Shown here: piece by piece, positions 6,922 through 13,984 of the stretch
Layout of the letters: each line of letters begins with the position of its first letter
How positions within the stretch are numbered: position 1 is the stretch's first letter
Source of the DNA: an uncultured Devosia sp.
GTDB lineage: Bacteria > Pseudomonadota > Alphaproteobacteria > Rhizobiales > Devosiaceae
Assembly: GCA_946480655.1 (NCBI GenBank)
Contig: CAMLKN010000012.1
Span: 1-19,717 of the forward strand
DNA length: 19,717 nt
Direction: 5' to 3'
Notes under the pieces: model-generated
What the model saw: the letters and a program-made list of their open reading frames with translations, nothing else
What the model was told of the DNA's origin: nothing
Databases searched by the model: none
Program-made: the position numbers and the translations under genes

Positions 6922-6947
6922 CCGCCCTTCCTTCGGACGGCGGATTG
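6918..6947. repeat. 9-bp perfect inverted repeat upstream of gnd
   Basis: CAATCCGCC (6918-6926) and GGCGGATTG (6939-6947), separated by 12 bases. It could be an operator at the gnd promoter or, less likely, a terminator for the SRPBCC gene, since no T-run follows. Confidence 0.5.
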
Positions 6948-7021
6948 TGGTCATTTCCCGCCGCGCCGCCATGCCTCGCGCCATGGCCAGAACGCGGAAG
7001 ACCTTGAAGAGGACTGTTTGT

Positions 7022-8440
7022 ATGTCGACAGCGGATATCGGCCTGATCGGCCTGGCGGTAATGGGTTCGAACCTTGCCCTCAACATCGCCGAGAAGGGCT
7101 ATACTGTTGCCGTTCACAATCGTTCGGCCAACCGCGTTGACGAGCATATGGCCGACGCCAAGGCGCAGGGCCTGGATGGCAAGACCATCCCGAAATATGA
7201 CCTGGCCGACTTTGTCCAGACGGTGAAGGCGCCGCGCTCGATCATCATCATGGTCAAGGCCGGCAAGCCCGTCGACGACATGATCGAGCAACTGCTGCCG
7301 CATCTGGAGCCGGGCGACGCCATCATCGAATGCGGCAACTCGCTCTATACCGATACGCAGCGCCGCTTTGACTATTTGAAGCCCAAGAATATCGGCTATC
7401 TCGGCGTCGGCGTCTCCGGCGGCGAAGAGGGCGCCCGCCATGGCCCGTCGATCATGGTCGGCGGCTCCAAGGAACAGTGGCACAATGCCGAGGCCGTTCT
7501 GACCGCCATTGCCGCCCAGTTCAATGGCGAGAGCTGCTGCGCCTATCTCGGTGAAGGCGGCGCCGGCCACTTCGTCAAGATGATCCACAATGGCATCGAA
7601 TATGGCGACATGCAGATGATCGCCGAGATCTATGGCGTGATGCGCGATGGCCTCGGGATGTCGCCCAAGGAATGCGCCAATGTCTTCAAGGAGTGGAACA
7701 AGGGTCCGCTCAATTCCTACCTGATCGAGATCACCGGGCACGTCCTGGATGCCGTTGATGAACAGACCGGCCAGCCGCTGGTCGAGCTGATCCTCGACAA
7801 GGCCGGCCAGAAGGGCACCGGCGTCTGGTCCGCCATCGTCGCCCAGCAGATGGGCGTTCCCGCGACGGCCATCGAGGGCGCCGTGGCTGCCCGTTCGATC
7901 TCTTCGCGCAAAACCGAGCGCGTTGCCGCCGAAGGCATCTATGGCAAGCCAAACCGCCCCAAGACCGACGTGACCCTGGCGGACCTCGAAAAGGCGCTGC
8001 TGGCCGGCAAGATCGTTTCCTATGCGCAGGGCTTTGCCGTCATCGCCAAGGCCTCGGAAGAGTTCGGCTGGTCGCTGCCGCTGGCGACCATCGCCAAGAT
8101 CTGGCGCGCCGGCTGCATCATCCGCTCGCGCTTCCTCGACCAGATGAGCTCGGCCTATGCCAAGGGCGAGGCGGTCAACCTGCTGGTCGTGCCGGATTTC
8201 GTCTCGATCATGAAGGACAGCCATCCGAGCCTCCGCAAGGTCGTGGCCGCAGCCGCCATGGGCGAATTCCCGATGATCTGTCTCTCCGCCTCGCTGAGCT
8301 ATTTCGACAGCTACCGCCAGGCCCAGGGCACGGCCAACCTCACCCAAGGCCAGCGCGATTTCTTTGGCGCCCACGGATTTGAAATTGAAGGCCGTGGAAG
8401 TGACCTGCACGGCACCTGGCCGTCGACGCTGGGCAAGTAA
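7022..8440 (+). CDS. gnd: 6-phosphogluconate dehydrogenase, decarboxylating
   Basis: A 472-residue enzyme that oxidatively decarboxylates 6-phosphogluconate to ribulose 5-phosphate and NADPH; length matches the long dimeric type. The Rossmann motif GLAVMG is at residues 10-15, with R34 in VHNRS suited to the NADP phosphate. The substrate motif GVSGGEEGARHGPS is at 130-143 and the catalytic region KMIHNGIEYGDMQ has K186, H189 and N190. The C-terminal substrate-covering tail (residues about 446-472) is intact. A small oddity is ECGNS at 103-107, where E. coli has DGGN. Start ATG 7022 is preceded by AGAGGA at a spacing of eight bases. The gene completes the route from the nearby gluconokinase. 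It probably has its own promoter in the 150-base gap and ends at the hairpin at 8464. Confidence 0.97.
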   Translation: MSTADIGLIGLAVMGSNLALNIAEKGYTVAVHNRSANRVDEHMADAKAQGLDGKTIPKYDLADFVQTVKAPRSIIIMVKAGKPVDDMIEQLLPHLEPGDAIIECGNSLYTDTQRRFDYLKPKNIGYLGVGVSGGEEGARHGPSIMVGGSKEQWHNAEAVLTAIAAQFNGESCCAYLGEGGAGHFVKMIHNGIEYGDMQMIAEIYGVMRDGLGMSPKECANVFKEWNKGPLNSYLIEITGHVLDAVDEQTGQPLVELILDKAGQKGTGVWSAIVAQQMGVPATAIEGAVAARSISSRKTERVAAEGIYGKPNRPKTDVTLADLEKALLAGKIVSYAQGFAVIAKASEEFGWSLPLATIAKIWRAGCIIRSRFLDQMSSAYAKGEAVNLLVVPDFVSIMKDSHPSLRKVVAAAAMGEFPMICLSASLSYFDSYRQAQGTANLTQGQRDFFGAHGFEIEGRGSDLHGTWPSTLGK

Positions 8441-8463
8441 GAAGTCTGGTTTCAAAACATGCT

Positions 8464-8490
8464 AAGCCCCGCTTCGGCGGGGCTTTGTGT
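8464..8490 (+). terminator. rho-independent terminator after gnd
   Basis: Stem AAGCCCCGC (8464-8472) and GCGGGGCTT (8477-8485) with a stable TTCG tetraloop, followed by TGTGTTT. It starts 24 bases after the gnd stop. The same hairpin may end the convergent GNAT transcript, whose stop codon is at 8491-8493, though the T-run on that side is weaker. Confidence 0.85.
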
Positions 8491-8979
8491 TTAAAGCGCC
8501 TGGAACATCACGTAAGCGTCTACATAGCCGTGGACCGGGTGATGGAACGCCTTGGGCAGCTTTCCCACGATGTCAAAGCCCAGCGTCTCCCACAGATGGA
8601 CAGCGGCCTGATTGGTCGAGACCACGAAATTAAACTGGATTCCCCTGAAGCCGACGCTGCGGCAGTAGTCGATGGAGTGGCTGCACAAGGCTCGCGCAAT
8701 GCCGCGCCCGCGGGCGGCCGTGGCTGTCATGTAGCCGCAGTTGGCGATGTGGCCGCCCCCACCCTGCTGATTGGGACGCACATAGCTGGCGCCCAGGACA
8801 CGGCCTTCTTCCTCGGCGACGAAATTGACCTTTTCTGGCGACGCAAAATAGGCACGCGCGACCACCTCGTCGCCATCGCGCGGCAGGGCAAAGGTTTCGC
8901 CCGCGCGCATGATCGGTTCGATGATGGCCCAAAGATGCGGCCAGTCGGCGTCAGTGGCGGGGCGGATTGTAAGTGTCAT
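8491..8979 (-). CDS. GNAT-family N-acetyltransferase
   Basis: A 162-residue acetyltransferase that should move an acetyl group from acetyl-CoA to an amine. The first strand and helix are seen in LTIRPATDADWPHLWAII (residues 3-20), which supports the start at ATG 8979. The acetyl-CoA loop is ARGRGIARALC, about 89-99 (motif A, R/QxxGxG/A). The late VVSTNQAAVHLWETLGF stretch, about 123-139, is the typical motif B in which the helix after the asparagine precedes the GF turn. The closest general type is the phosphinothricin/aminoacyl-like GNATs, but the substrate is not readable. The 5' end overlaps the 3' end of the TetA-like pump gene by 29 bases, so the two are probably cotranscribed and translationally coupled. 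Confidence 0.88.
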   Translation of the reverse strand: MTLTIRPATDADWPHLWAIIEPIMRAGETFALPRDGDEVVARAYFASPEKVNFVAEEEGRVLGASYVRPNQQGGGGHIANCGYMTATAARGRGIARALCSHSIDYCRSVGFRGIQFNFVVSTNQAAVHLWETLGFDIVGKLPKAFHHPVHGYVDAYVMFQAL

Positions 8980-10288
8980 CGTCTTCTTCGATGGGAGCTA
9001 CGCGCACCTGTCCGGGCGGCGGCATCTCGGGAGCATGGGGGTGGTCGGCGACGCTTGGACGGCGGCCCAGTTCGAACCGCCAGGCGGCAATGGCAAAGAC
9101 GATCAGCGCCAGGGCCACGGCAATGGCGCAGGCAATGAACGGGGCGCCGGGGAAGTAATGTCCGGAATCCGGGCTGCTCGTATAATAGGAAAAGATTTGC
9201 GTGGCACCGAGCGGGCCGATGATGGTCGCGAGCGAACTTGCGGCATTCACAGCACCCTGCAATTCGCCCTGGCTGTTGTCCGGCACCTGGCGCGACAGGA
9301 CGCCATTGATGGCCGGGGGGGCGAGCCCGCTGACGCAGCCGACCGCAATGAACAGATAGAGCTGGTAGACATCGGTCGAAAAGGCGATGCCCGCAAAGGC
9401 AATGGCGGCCGCCAGAAGGCCAATCACTCCCACGGCCGGTTCGCCCATGCCCTTGGAGAATGGTCCGGCCAGCACGGCCTGGCTGAAGGCAAAGCCGACG
9501 CCGAAAGCGCCCAGGGTTCGGCCTATGGTGGACGAGGAGAAGTTGAACACTTCCACGGTGAAATAGCTGAAGATCGTTGGCAGGGCCTGCGTCGCCAGCT
9601 GCAGGAAGAACAGGACCACCAGCAGCCAGAGCACCGACGAATATTGCCGCAGCGCCATGACGGCCCCAAGCGGGTTGGCACGGCGGATATTGAACTTGCG
9701 CCGGTTGGATTTGGGCAGGCTCTCGGGCAGGACGAGGAGGCCAAAGAGGAAATTGGCAAAGGCCAGGCCCGCGGCCGCGAAGAAGGGCACGCGCGGGCCG
9801 AACTCACCCAGTTCGCCGCCGATGACCGGCCCGATGATGAAACCCAGGCCAAACGCCGCGCCGATCAGGCCGAAGCGGTGGGTCCGCTTATGGGGCGGGG
9901 TGATGTCCGCCATATAGGCCGTGGCCGTGGCCAGGGCCGCGCCGGCAATGCCTGCAATGATGCGCCCAATGAAAAGGTACCAAACAAAGGGGGCGATCGA
10001 CATCATCAGGTAGTCGAAGGTGAGGCCGAGCAGCGAGAACAGGAGGACCGGCCGGCGCCCGAATCGATCGGAAAGATTTCCCAGCACCGGCGAGAACACG
10101 AACTGCATGAAGGCGTAGGCAAACACCAGGTATCCGCCGATGACGGCGGCCTGCGCCACGCTTCCGCCGGTCAGTTCTTCAAGCAGGTCCGGCAGCACCG
10201 GCACGATGATGCCCACACCGATCATGTCGATCAGGATGGTGATCAGGATGCAGGTCAGCGTCAGACGGGAACGTGTCGCAGCTTGCAT
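8951..10288 (-). CDS. MFS efflux transporter, TetA-like (TCR/Tet family)
   Basis: A 445-residue inner-membrane antiporter with about twelve transmembrane helices. Helix 1 has ILIDMIGVGIIVPVLPDLL, the DxxGxGxxxPxxP pattern of TetA-type drug/proton exporters, with D21 in the membrane. Motif A, GNLSDRFGRRPVLL, is at residues 70-83 in the loop between helices 2 and 3. Motif C-like glycine/proline helix 5 is FGLGFIIGPVIGG. The central loop (about 195-215) is basic. An unusual hydrophilic, proline-rich, acidic tail of about 35 residues ends in EEDDDTYNPPRH, and part of it is encoded by bases shared with the GNAT gene. A tetracycline role is not implied: many chromosomal members export other compounds. 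It has 108 bases of upstream space from the FAD monooxygenase gene, so it may have its own promoter. Confidence 0.9.
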   Translation of the reverse strand: MQAATRSRLTLTCILITILIDMIGVGIIVPVLPDLLEELTGGSVAQAAVIGGYLVFAYAFMQFVFSPVLGNLSDRFGRRPVLLFSLLGLTFDYLMMSIAPFVWYLFIGRIIAGIAGAALATATAYMADITPPHKRTHRFGLIGAAFGLGFIIGPVIGGELGEFGPRVPFFAAAGLAFANFLFGLLVLPESLPKSNRRKFNIRRANPLGAVMALRQYSSVLWLLVVLFFLQLATQALPTIFSYFTVEVFNFSSSTIGRTLGAFGVGFAFSQAVLAGPFSKGMGEPAVGVIGLLAAAIAFAGIAFSTDVYQLYLFIAVGCVSGLAPPAINGVLSRQVPDNSQGELQGAVNAASSLATIIGPLGATQIFSYYTSSPDSGHYFPGAPFIACAIAVALALIVFAIAAWRFELGRRPSVADHPHAPEMPPPGQVRVAPIEEDDDTYNPPRH

Positions 10289-10396
10289 GCGGTGGCTATT
10301 ACCTTTTTCTTTGTCCCACCGGGATGGTGCGATGCAATTGACACGGCGCGGACCGACAAGGCAAGCGGGCAGCGCCGCGTCGCGTCCAGACAGTCC

Positions 10397-11578
10397 TTAG
10401 CGGGCCCCGATGCCTCCGGCCGCGTCATGGCCATAGACCCAGGCGAGGCGTCCGAGGTGGGCTCGGGGCCCCTGCAGGCTCATGACCAGATTTCGGGCCA
10501 TGTTCATGGGCCATGGCAAATGGAAGATGCGCCCATTCCGGGCCGAAAGTGCGGCGACCCGCCTGGTACGCGACTGGCGCAAGGCGGCATAGCTGGAAAA
10601 GGCCTCTTCCGCGGATTCGGTTCCCACCAGCAGCGGCGCCAGCACCGTGGCGTCTTCGATACCCATGGCCGCCCCCTGCGCCTGGAAGGGGACCATGGCG
10701 TGGGCGGCGTCGCCGATGAGACCGATATTGCCCTTGTGCCATGTGCGGGTCTCGACCGTGTACATCGGCCAGGCCGTCCAGCCGCTTCCGGCGGCCGCCA
10801 TGATCGCTTCCACGCGCGGCCCGGGATTCTTTGGCTTGGGCTGGGTGGTCGGATCCGGCTTTCCCCCGGGCATGAAGAGAGCGAGGTTGACCTGGCCCCG
10901 ATGGGGCAGGGGATAGCACACGAGGTGAAAGCCGCTGCCGAAGAAGACCGACACCCGATCTGCAGCGATTTGGCCGGAGACCAGGTCAAAGGGGGCGAGT
11001 GTGCGCCAGGCGATGCGGTTTCGGAATACGGCCTCGGGTCCGTCCAGCAGCACCATCCTGGTGTGGGAATGGACGCCATCGGCACCGATGAAGGCATTGG
11101 CCCGGGTCGTCCGGCTCTGGCCGTCGGCTTCGTCAATGGCCACTGTGACGCCACGGGCATGCGAGGCGACATCCCAGTTCCGGACGCCAAAGAGCATGTC
11201 GATATTGGCGAAGCGCCGGCATGCCTTGTAAAGCACATCGGCCAGGTCTGCCCGGTGCATCACAGCATAAGGGGCCCCAAACCGCTCGCGCATGATCGCA
11301 CCCAGTTCCATGCTCAGCAGGGGGCGTTGGGCGCCTTGCGGATAGATATCGAGCGCTCGAGGCTCGAGGCTGACCCGGTCCAGCGCCTCGCTGAGGCCGA
11401 GACGATCGAGAGCGTGGCGCGCATTGGGGCTGATCTGCAGTCCTGCGCCGAACTCCTGCACCTCATTATGCCGTTCGAGCACGACGACAGTCGCGCCGAA
11501 CTTGGCCAGCGCCAAGGCCAGGGTCATGCCGGCAATGCCGGCACCTGCGATGATGTAGCTTTGGCCCGTGGCGGCCAT
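10397..11578 (-). CDS. FAD-dependent aromatic monooxygenase, salicylate hydroxylase-like
   Basis: A 393-residue group A flavoprotein monooxygenase, which uses NAD(P)H and oxygen to hydroxylate aromatic or related substrates. The FAD-binding dinucleotide fold is GAGIAG at 12-17 with E35 ending the second strand. The DG motif FIGADGVHSHTR is at about 163-174, and the GD motif GLIGDAAHAMVPFQAQGAAMGIEDA is at about 286-310, both clear. It resembles salicylate 1-monooxygenase and 6-hydroxynicotinate 3-monooxygenase types; the substrate is undetermined, and some members act on quinone precursors. Start ATG 11578 is nine bases after the stop of the zinc-finger gene, so the two form an operon. No pathway genes for aromatic breakdown are beside it. 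Confidence 0.9.
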   Translation of the reverse strand: MAATGQSYIIAGAGIAGMTLALALAKFGATVVVLERHNEVQEFGAGLQISPNARHALDRLGLSEALDRVSLEPRALDIYPQGAQRPLLSMELGAIMRERFGAPYAVMHRADLADVLYKACRRFANIDMLFGVRNWDVASHARGVTVAIDEADGQSRTTRANAFIGADGVHSHTRMVLLDGPEAVFRNRIAWRTLAPFDLVSGQIAADRVSVFFGSGFHLVCYPLPHRGQVNLALFMPGGKPDPTTQPKPKNPGPRVEAIMAAAGSGWTAWPMYTVETRTWHKGNIGLIGDAAHAMVPFQAQGAAMGIEDATVLAPLLVGTESAEEAFSSYAALRQSRTRRVAALSARNGRIFHLPWPMNMARNLVMSLQGPRAHLGRLAWVYGHDAAGGIGAR

Positions 11579-11587
11579 GGGAAGAAC

Positions 11588-11872
11588 TCAGGCGGCGTTG
11601 ACCTGGAAGATGGCAGAGGCGGGATTGGCGTGCCCGGCGCCGAGCTCGGCCTTGTAGAGATAGAGCGTCGAGCAGTAGGGGCAGACAATCTCATTGTCCT
11701 TGCCCATGTCCAGGAACACGTGGGGGTGGTCGAAGGGCGGCAGGGCGCCGACGCACTGGAATTCCTTGGACCCGATCTCGATGCTGCGCAGGCCTTGGGT
11801 ATTGTGAAAGTGCGGGGTCGAGCCGTGGGCCATGGTGTGAACCTGGGTGGGTGTTTGATTTGGCGCGACCAT
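11588..11872 (-). CDS. zinc-finger (CHCC, NDUFS6-like) protein
   Basis: A 94-residue protein whose C-terminal half is a zf-CHCC domain, the fold of the NDUFS6 zinc subunit of mitochondrial complex I. Likely ligands are C40 (EFQCVG), H49 (FDHPHVFLDMG), C64 and C67 (CPYCSTLYLY). In alphaproteobacteria such small proteins occur as accessory subunits of respiratory complex I or as stand-alone genes. ATG 11872 was chosen; ATG 11833 is the alternative and lies just before the conserved part, and the ribosome binding sites of both are weak. It is first in a two-gene run with the FAD monooxygenase and is divergent from the hydrolase gene. Function by homology only; no nuo genes are present here. Confidence 0.8.
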   Translation of the reverse strand: MVAPNQTPTQVHTMAHGSTPHFHNTQGLRSIEIGSKEFQCVGALPPFDHPHVFLDMGKDNEIVCPYCSTLYLYKAELGAGHANPASAIFQVNAA

Positions 11873-11967
11873 AACCAAAGGCCTGACCCAAGAAAAGGGC
11901 AAAGGGGTGCTTGATTTTGTCGCCCGAAGCCGCAAAACCCGGACCGCGCCGCAACAAGGACAAGCCC

Positions 11968-12738
11968 ATGCCCAGCTTTGAAACCTCGGGTCTCTCGCTC
12001 GCCTATGACATAGCCGGCCAGGGTCAGCCTGTCCTGCTTGTCCACGGCTTTGCCTCGAGCGGAAAGGTCAATTGGGTGGACACGGGCTGGGTGGAGACCC
12101 TGGTCGGCGCCGGCTATCAGGCGATCACGCTGGATAATCGCGGCCATGGGCAGTCGGACAAGCCGCACGATCCCGAGCTCTACTATCCCAGCCAGATGGC
12201 CGAGGATGCCGTGGCACTGCTCGATCACCTGGGCATCGGCCGGGCCGCCGTAATCGGCTACTCCATGGGTGCCCGCATTGCCGCCTTCATGGCGTTTGCC
12301 CATCCGGAGCGCGTTGCGTGTGCCGTGTTCGGCGGCATGGCGATGAATCTCATCAACGGCCTGACCGACGGCAATGACATCATTGCGGGCCTGCGGGCGC
12401 CGGCTCTGTCCGATCTCACCCATCCCACCGCAAGGCAATTCCGCATCTTTGCCGATCACACGGGGTCCGACCGCGAGGCCCTTGCCGCCTGCATGGAAAC
12501 CTCGCGCCAGCCCATGGCGCGAGCCGACGTTCGCCGGATCGACGTGCCGGTGCTTGTTGCTGTGGGCGAGGCCGATGACATGGCGGGGCGTCCCGAGCCG
12601 CTTGCTGACCTCCTTCCGCGGGGCGAAGCCGTCCTCATCCCCAAGCGCGACCATATGCGGGCCACTGGAGACAAAGTGTTCAAGGCCGCAACATTGGATT
12701 TTCTGAGCAAAGCCTTTCCCAGCGTACCGGCTTCGTGA
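11968..12738 (+). CDS. alpha/beta-fold hydrolase
   Basis: A 256-residue hydrolase with a complete catalytic set. The oxyanion-hole HGF is at 26-28 (LLVHGFASSG), the strand with LDNRGHGQSDKP is at 55-66, the nucleophile elbow GYSMG is at 97-101 (S99), the acid is D203 or D204 (VAVGEADDMAG) and the base is H229 (KRDHM). The cap domain is short. Such enzymes are esterases, C-C hydrolases or haloperoxidase-like; the reaction cannot be assigned. Start ATG 11968 has AAGGA at a spacing of seven bases; a TTG at 11911 in frame is disfavoured. cysE follows after 81 bases, with its own promoter inside that gap. Confidence 0.88.
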   Translation: MPSFETSGLSLAYDIAGQGQPVLLVHGFASSGKVNWVDTGWVETLVGAGYQAITLDNRGHGQSDKPHDPELYYPSQMAEDAVALLDHLGIGRAAVIGYSMGARIAAFMAFAHPERVACAVFGGMAMNLINGLTDGNDIIAGLRAPALSDLTHPTARQFRIFADHTGSDREALAACMETSRQPMARADVRRIDVPVLVAVGEADDMAGRPEPLADLLPRGEAVLIPKRDHMRATGDKVFKAATLDFLSKAFPSVPAS

Positions 12739-12759
12739 ACCAATCGTCCCGCTTTGGCT

Positions 12760-12788
12760 TTGAAACGGAAAACGAACTGGCTTATATC
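12760..12788 (+). promoter_or_regulatory. sigma-70-like promoter of cysE
   Basis: TTGAAA (12760-12765), a 17-base spacer, and TATATC (12783-12788): five of six and four of six consensus bases with ideal spacing. The expected start near 12795 gives a leader of about 25 bases before the cysE ATG. Confidence 0.55.
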
Positions 12789-12799
12789 GTCACTTATCG

Positions 12800-12823
12800 A
12801 TGAAGCGGAGAACGGCTCCATGA
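12800..12823 (+). other. seven-codon upstream reading frame overlapping the cysE start
   Basis: ATG at 12800 opens the frame M-K-R-R-T-A-P, whose TGA (12821-12823) overlaps the cysE ATG (12820-12822) as ATGA. Its ATG would lie about five bases from the predicted transcript start and has no Shine-Dalgarno sequence. It contains no cysteine codon. It may couple translation or be chance. Confidence 0.25.
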
Positions 12824-13653
12824 GCGGCAATGTGAAGACGTCGGCCCAGATCAAGGCGATCGATCCGGTCTGGGAGGCAGTTCGGGCCGGGGCACAGCAG
12901 ATTCTCGATACCGAACCGTCGCTGGGCAACCTGGTGCTCGCGAGCATTCTCAATCACGACACGTTTGAAGAGGCGCTGGCACATCGTATCGCTGCCCGGC
13001 TGGATCACGAGGATGTGTCTGCGGATATCATCCGGCAGGGATTTGCCGAAACGCTGCGCGACAGCCCCGAGATCGGGGAGGCGGCGCGTGCTGACCTTGC
13101 CGCGACGCTGGAGCGCGACCCGGCTTGCCACCGGGCCGTCGAGCCTCTGCTCTATTTCAAGGGCTATCAGGCCATCCAGACCCATCGCTTCGCCCATGCC
13201 ATGCACAAGTCGGGCCGGCGCGATTTCGCGCTGTATCTCCAGAGCCGCGCCAGCCAGGTGTTCCAGGTCGACATCAACCCGGCCGTTCCCATGGGCAAGG
13301 GTGTCATGCTCGACCATGGCACGGGCCTGGTGATCGGGGAAACCGCTGTCGTGGGCGACAATGTCTCGATGCTGCAGAACGTTACCTTGGGCGGAACGGG
13401 CAAGTCGGATGAGGACCGTCACCCCAAGATCGGCAACGGCGTTCTCATCGGCGCCGGCGCCAAGGTCCTTGGCAATATCAAGGTGGGCGACTGCTCGCGC
13501 ATCGGGGCTGGATCGGTGGTGCTCAAGGAAGTACCGCCGCGCGTCACGGTTGCCGGGGTGCCAGCCAAGGTCATCGGAGCGGCTGGTTGCGCCCAGCCGG
13601 CTCTTGTCATGGACCAGATGATCACGGTTTACGACCGGGACGGCGAAAGCTGA
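12820..13653 (+). CDS. cysE: serine O-acetyltransferase
   Basis: A 277-residue enzyme that acetylates L-serine with acetyl-CoA to O-acetylserine, the committed step of cysteine synthesis. An alpha-helical N-terminal domain (about 10-140) is followed by a left-handed parallel beta-helix with hexapeptide repeats (about 150-252). The catalytic pair is D151 and H166 in VDINPAVPMGKGVMLDHGTGLVIGE, written here as two adjoining motifs, DINPAVP and DHGTGLVIGE. The loop NVTLGGTGKS and the HPKIGNGVLIGAGAKVLGNI repeats complete the site. Start ATG 12820 has GGAG nine bases upstream. The C-terminus ends in GES and lacks the terminal isoleucine that docks into cysteine synthase (CysK) in E. coli. A good promoter precedes it. 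Confidence 0.96.
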   Translation: MSGNVKTSAQIKAIDPVWEAVRAGAQQILDTEPSLGNLVLASILNHDTFEEALAHRIAARLDHEDVSADIIRQGFAETLRDSPEIGEAARADLAATLERDPACHRAVEPLLYFKGYQAIQTHRFAHAMHKSGRRDFALYLQSRASQVFQVDINPAVPMGKGVMLDHGTGLVIGETAVVGDNVSMLQNVTLGGTGKSDEDRHPKIGNGVLIGAGAKVLGNIKVGDCSRIGAGSVVLKEVPPRVTVAGVPAKVIGAAGCAQPALVMDQMITVYDRDGES

Positions 13654-13702
13654 GGCAAGGCCCGAGCCGCGGTTGTTCCCGCTAAATTGCCCGTCGCAGG
13701 GG

Positions 13703-13730
13703 TTGTCAGCGGCGGTCGAGACACTAGATT
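13703..13730 (+). promoter_or_regulatory. sigma-70-like promoter of the DUF3126-type gene
   Basis: TTGTCA (13703-13708), a 16-base spacer, and TAGATT (13725-13730), matching consensus at five and four of six bases. The expected start near 13737 leaves a leader of about 26 bases. Confidence 0.45.
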
Positions 13731-13762
13731 GCGCCCCAACGCAATCAGCAGGACATGCTCCC

Positions 13763-13981
13763 GTGAACCACCCGGAAATCATCAAGCTGCAGAAATTCCT
13801 GCAGCGCACCTTCAACAACCGCAATATCGACGTTCGCCCGCGCGCCAAGCTCAATGACTCTGTGGAAGTTTTCATTGGCGAGGAATCGATCGGGCTGATC
13901 CACGTCGACGACGAGGACGGCGACAAGTCCTACATGTTCTCGATGTCCATCCTCGATATCGACCTCGACGACATCGACTGA
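13763..13981 (+). CDS. DUF3126-type small conserved protein
   Basis: A 72-residue acidic protein typical of alphaproteobacteria and of unknown function. It matches the DUF3126 pattern: a leading helix EIIKLQKFLQRTF, a basic strand NIDVRPRAK, then DSVEVFIGEESIGLIHVDDEDGDKSY and an acidic end ILDIDLDDID (given here in parts). No membrane segment, signal peptide or catalytic motif is seen. The start is GTG 13763, with AGGA about nine bases upstream; the neighbouring ATG at 13754 is out of frame. It follows cysE after 109 bases and has its own likely promoter. Its stop lies three bases from the stop of the convergent gene. Confidence 0.85.
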   Translation: MNHPEIIKLQKFLQRTFNNRNIDVRPRAKLNDSVEVFIGEESIGLIHVDDEDGDKSYMFSMSILDIDLDDID

Positions 13982-13984
13982 CGC

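Noticed and set aside
6563..8455. A 630-codon open frame on the minus strand
   Set aside because: It is antisense to the SRPBCC gene and to 6-phosphogluconate dehydrogenase, which is complete and motif-rich. It shows no domain.
8909..11914. A 1001-codon open frame on the plus strand
   Set aside because: It runs antisense to the pump, monooxygenase and zinc-finger genes, each of which has clear family motifs. Its protein is low-complexity in Gly, Arg, Asp and Glu, as expected for the shadow of high-GC genes.
11524..12654. A 376-codon minus frame across the hydrolase and zinc-finger genes
   Set aside because: It is a shadow of the alpha/beta hydrolase, which has an intact catalytic triad and a good ribosome binding site.
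12790..13926. A 378-codon minus frame opposite cysE
   Set aside because: cysE on the other strand is unmistakable, and the antisense protein shows no recognisable fold.
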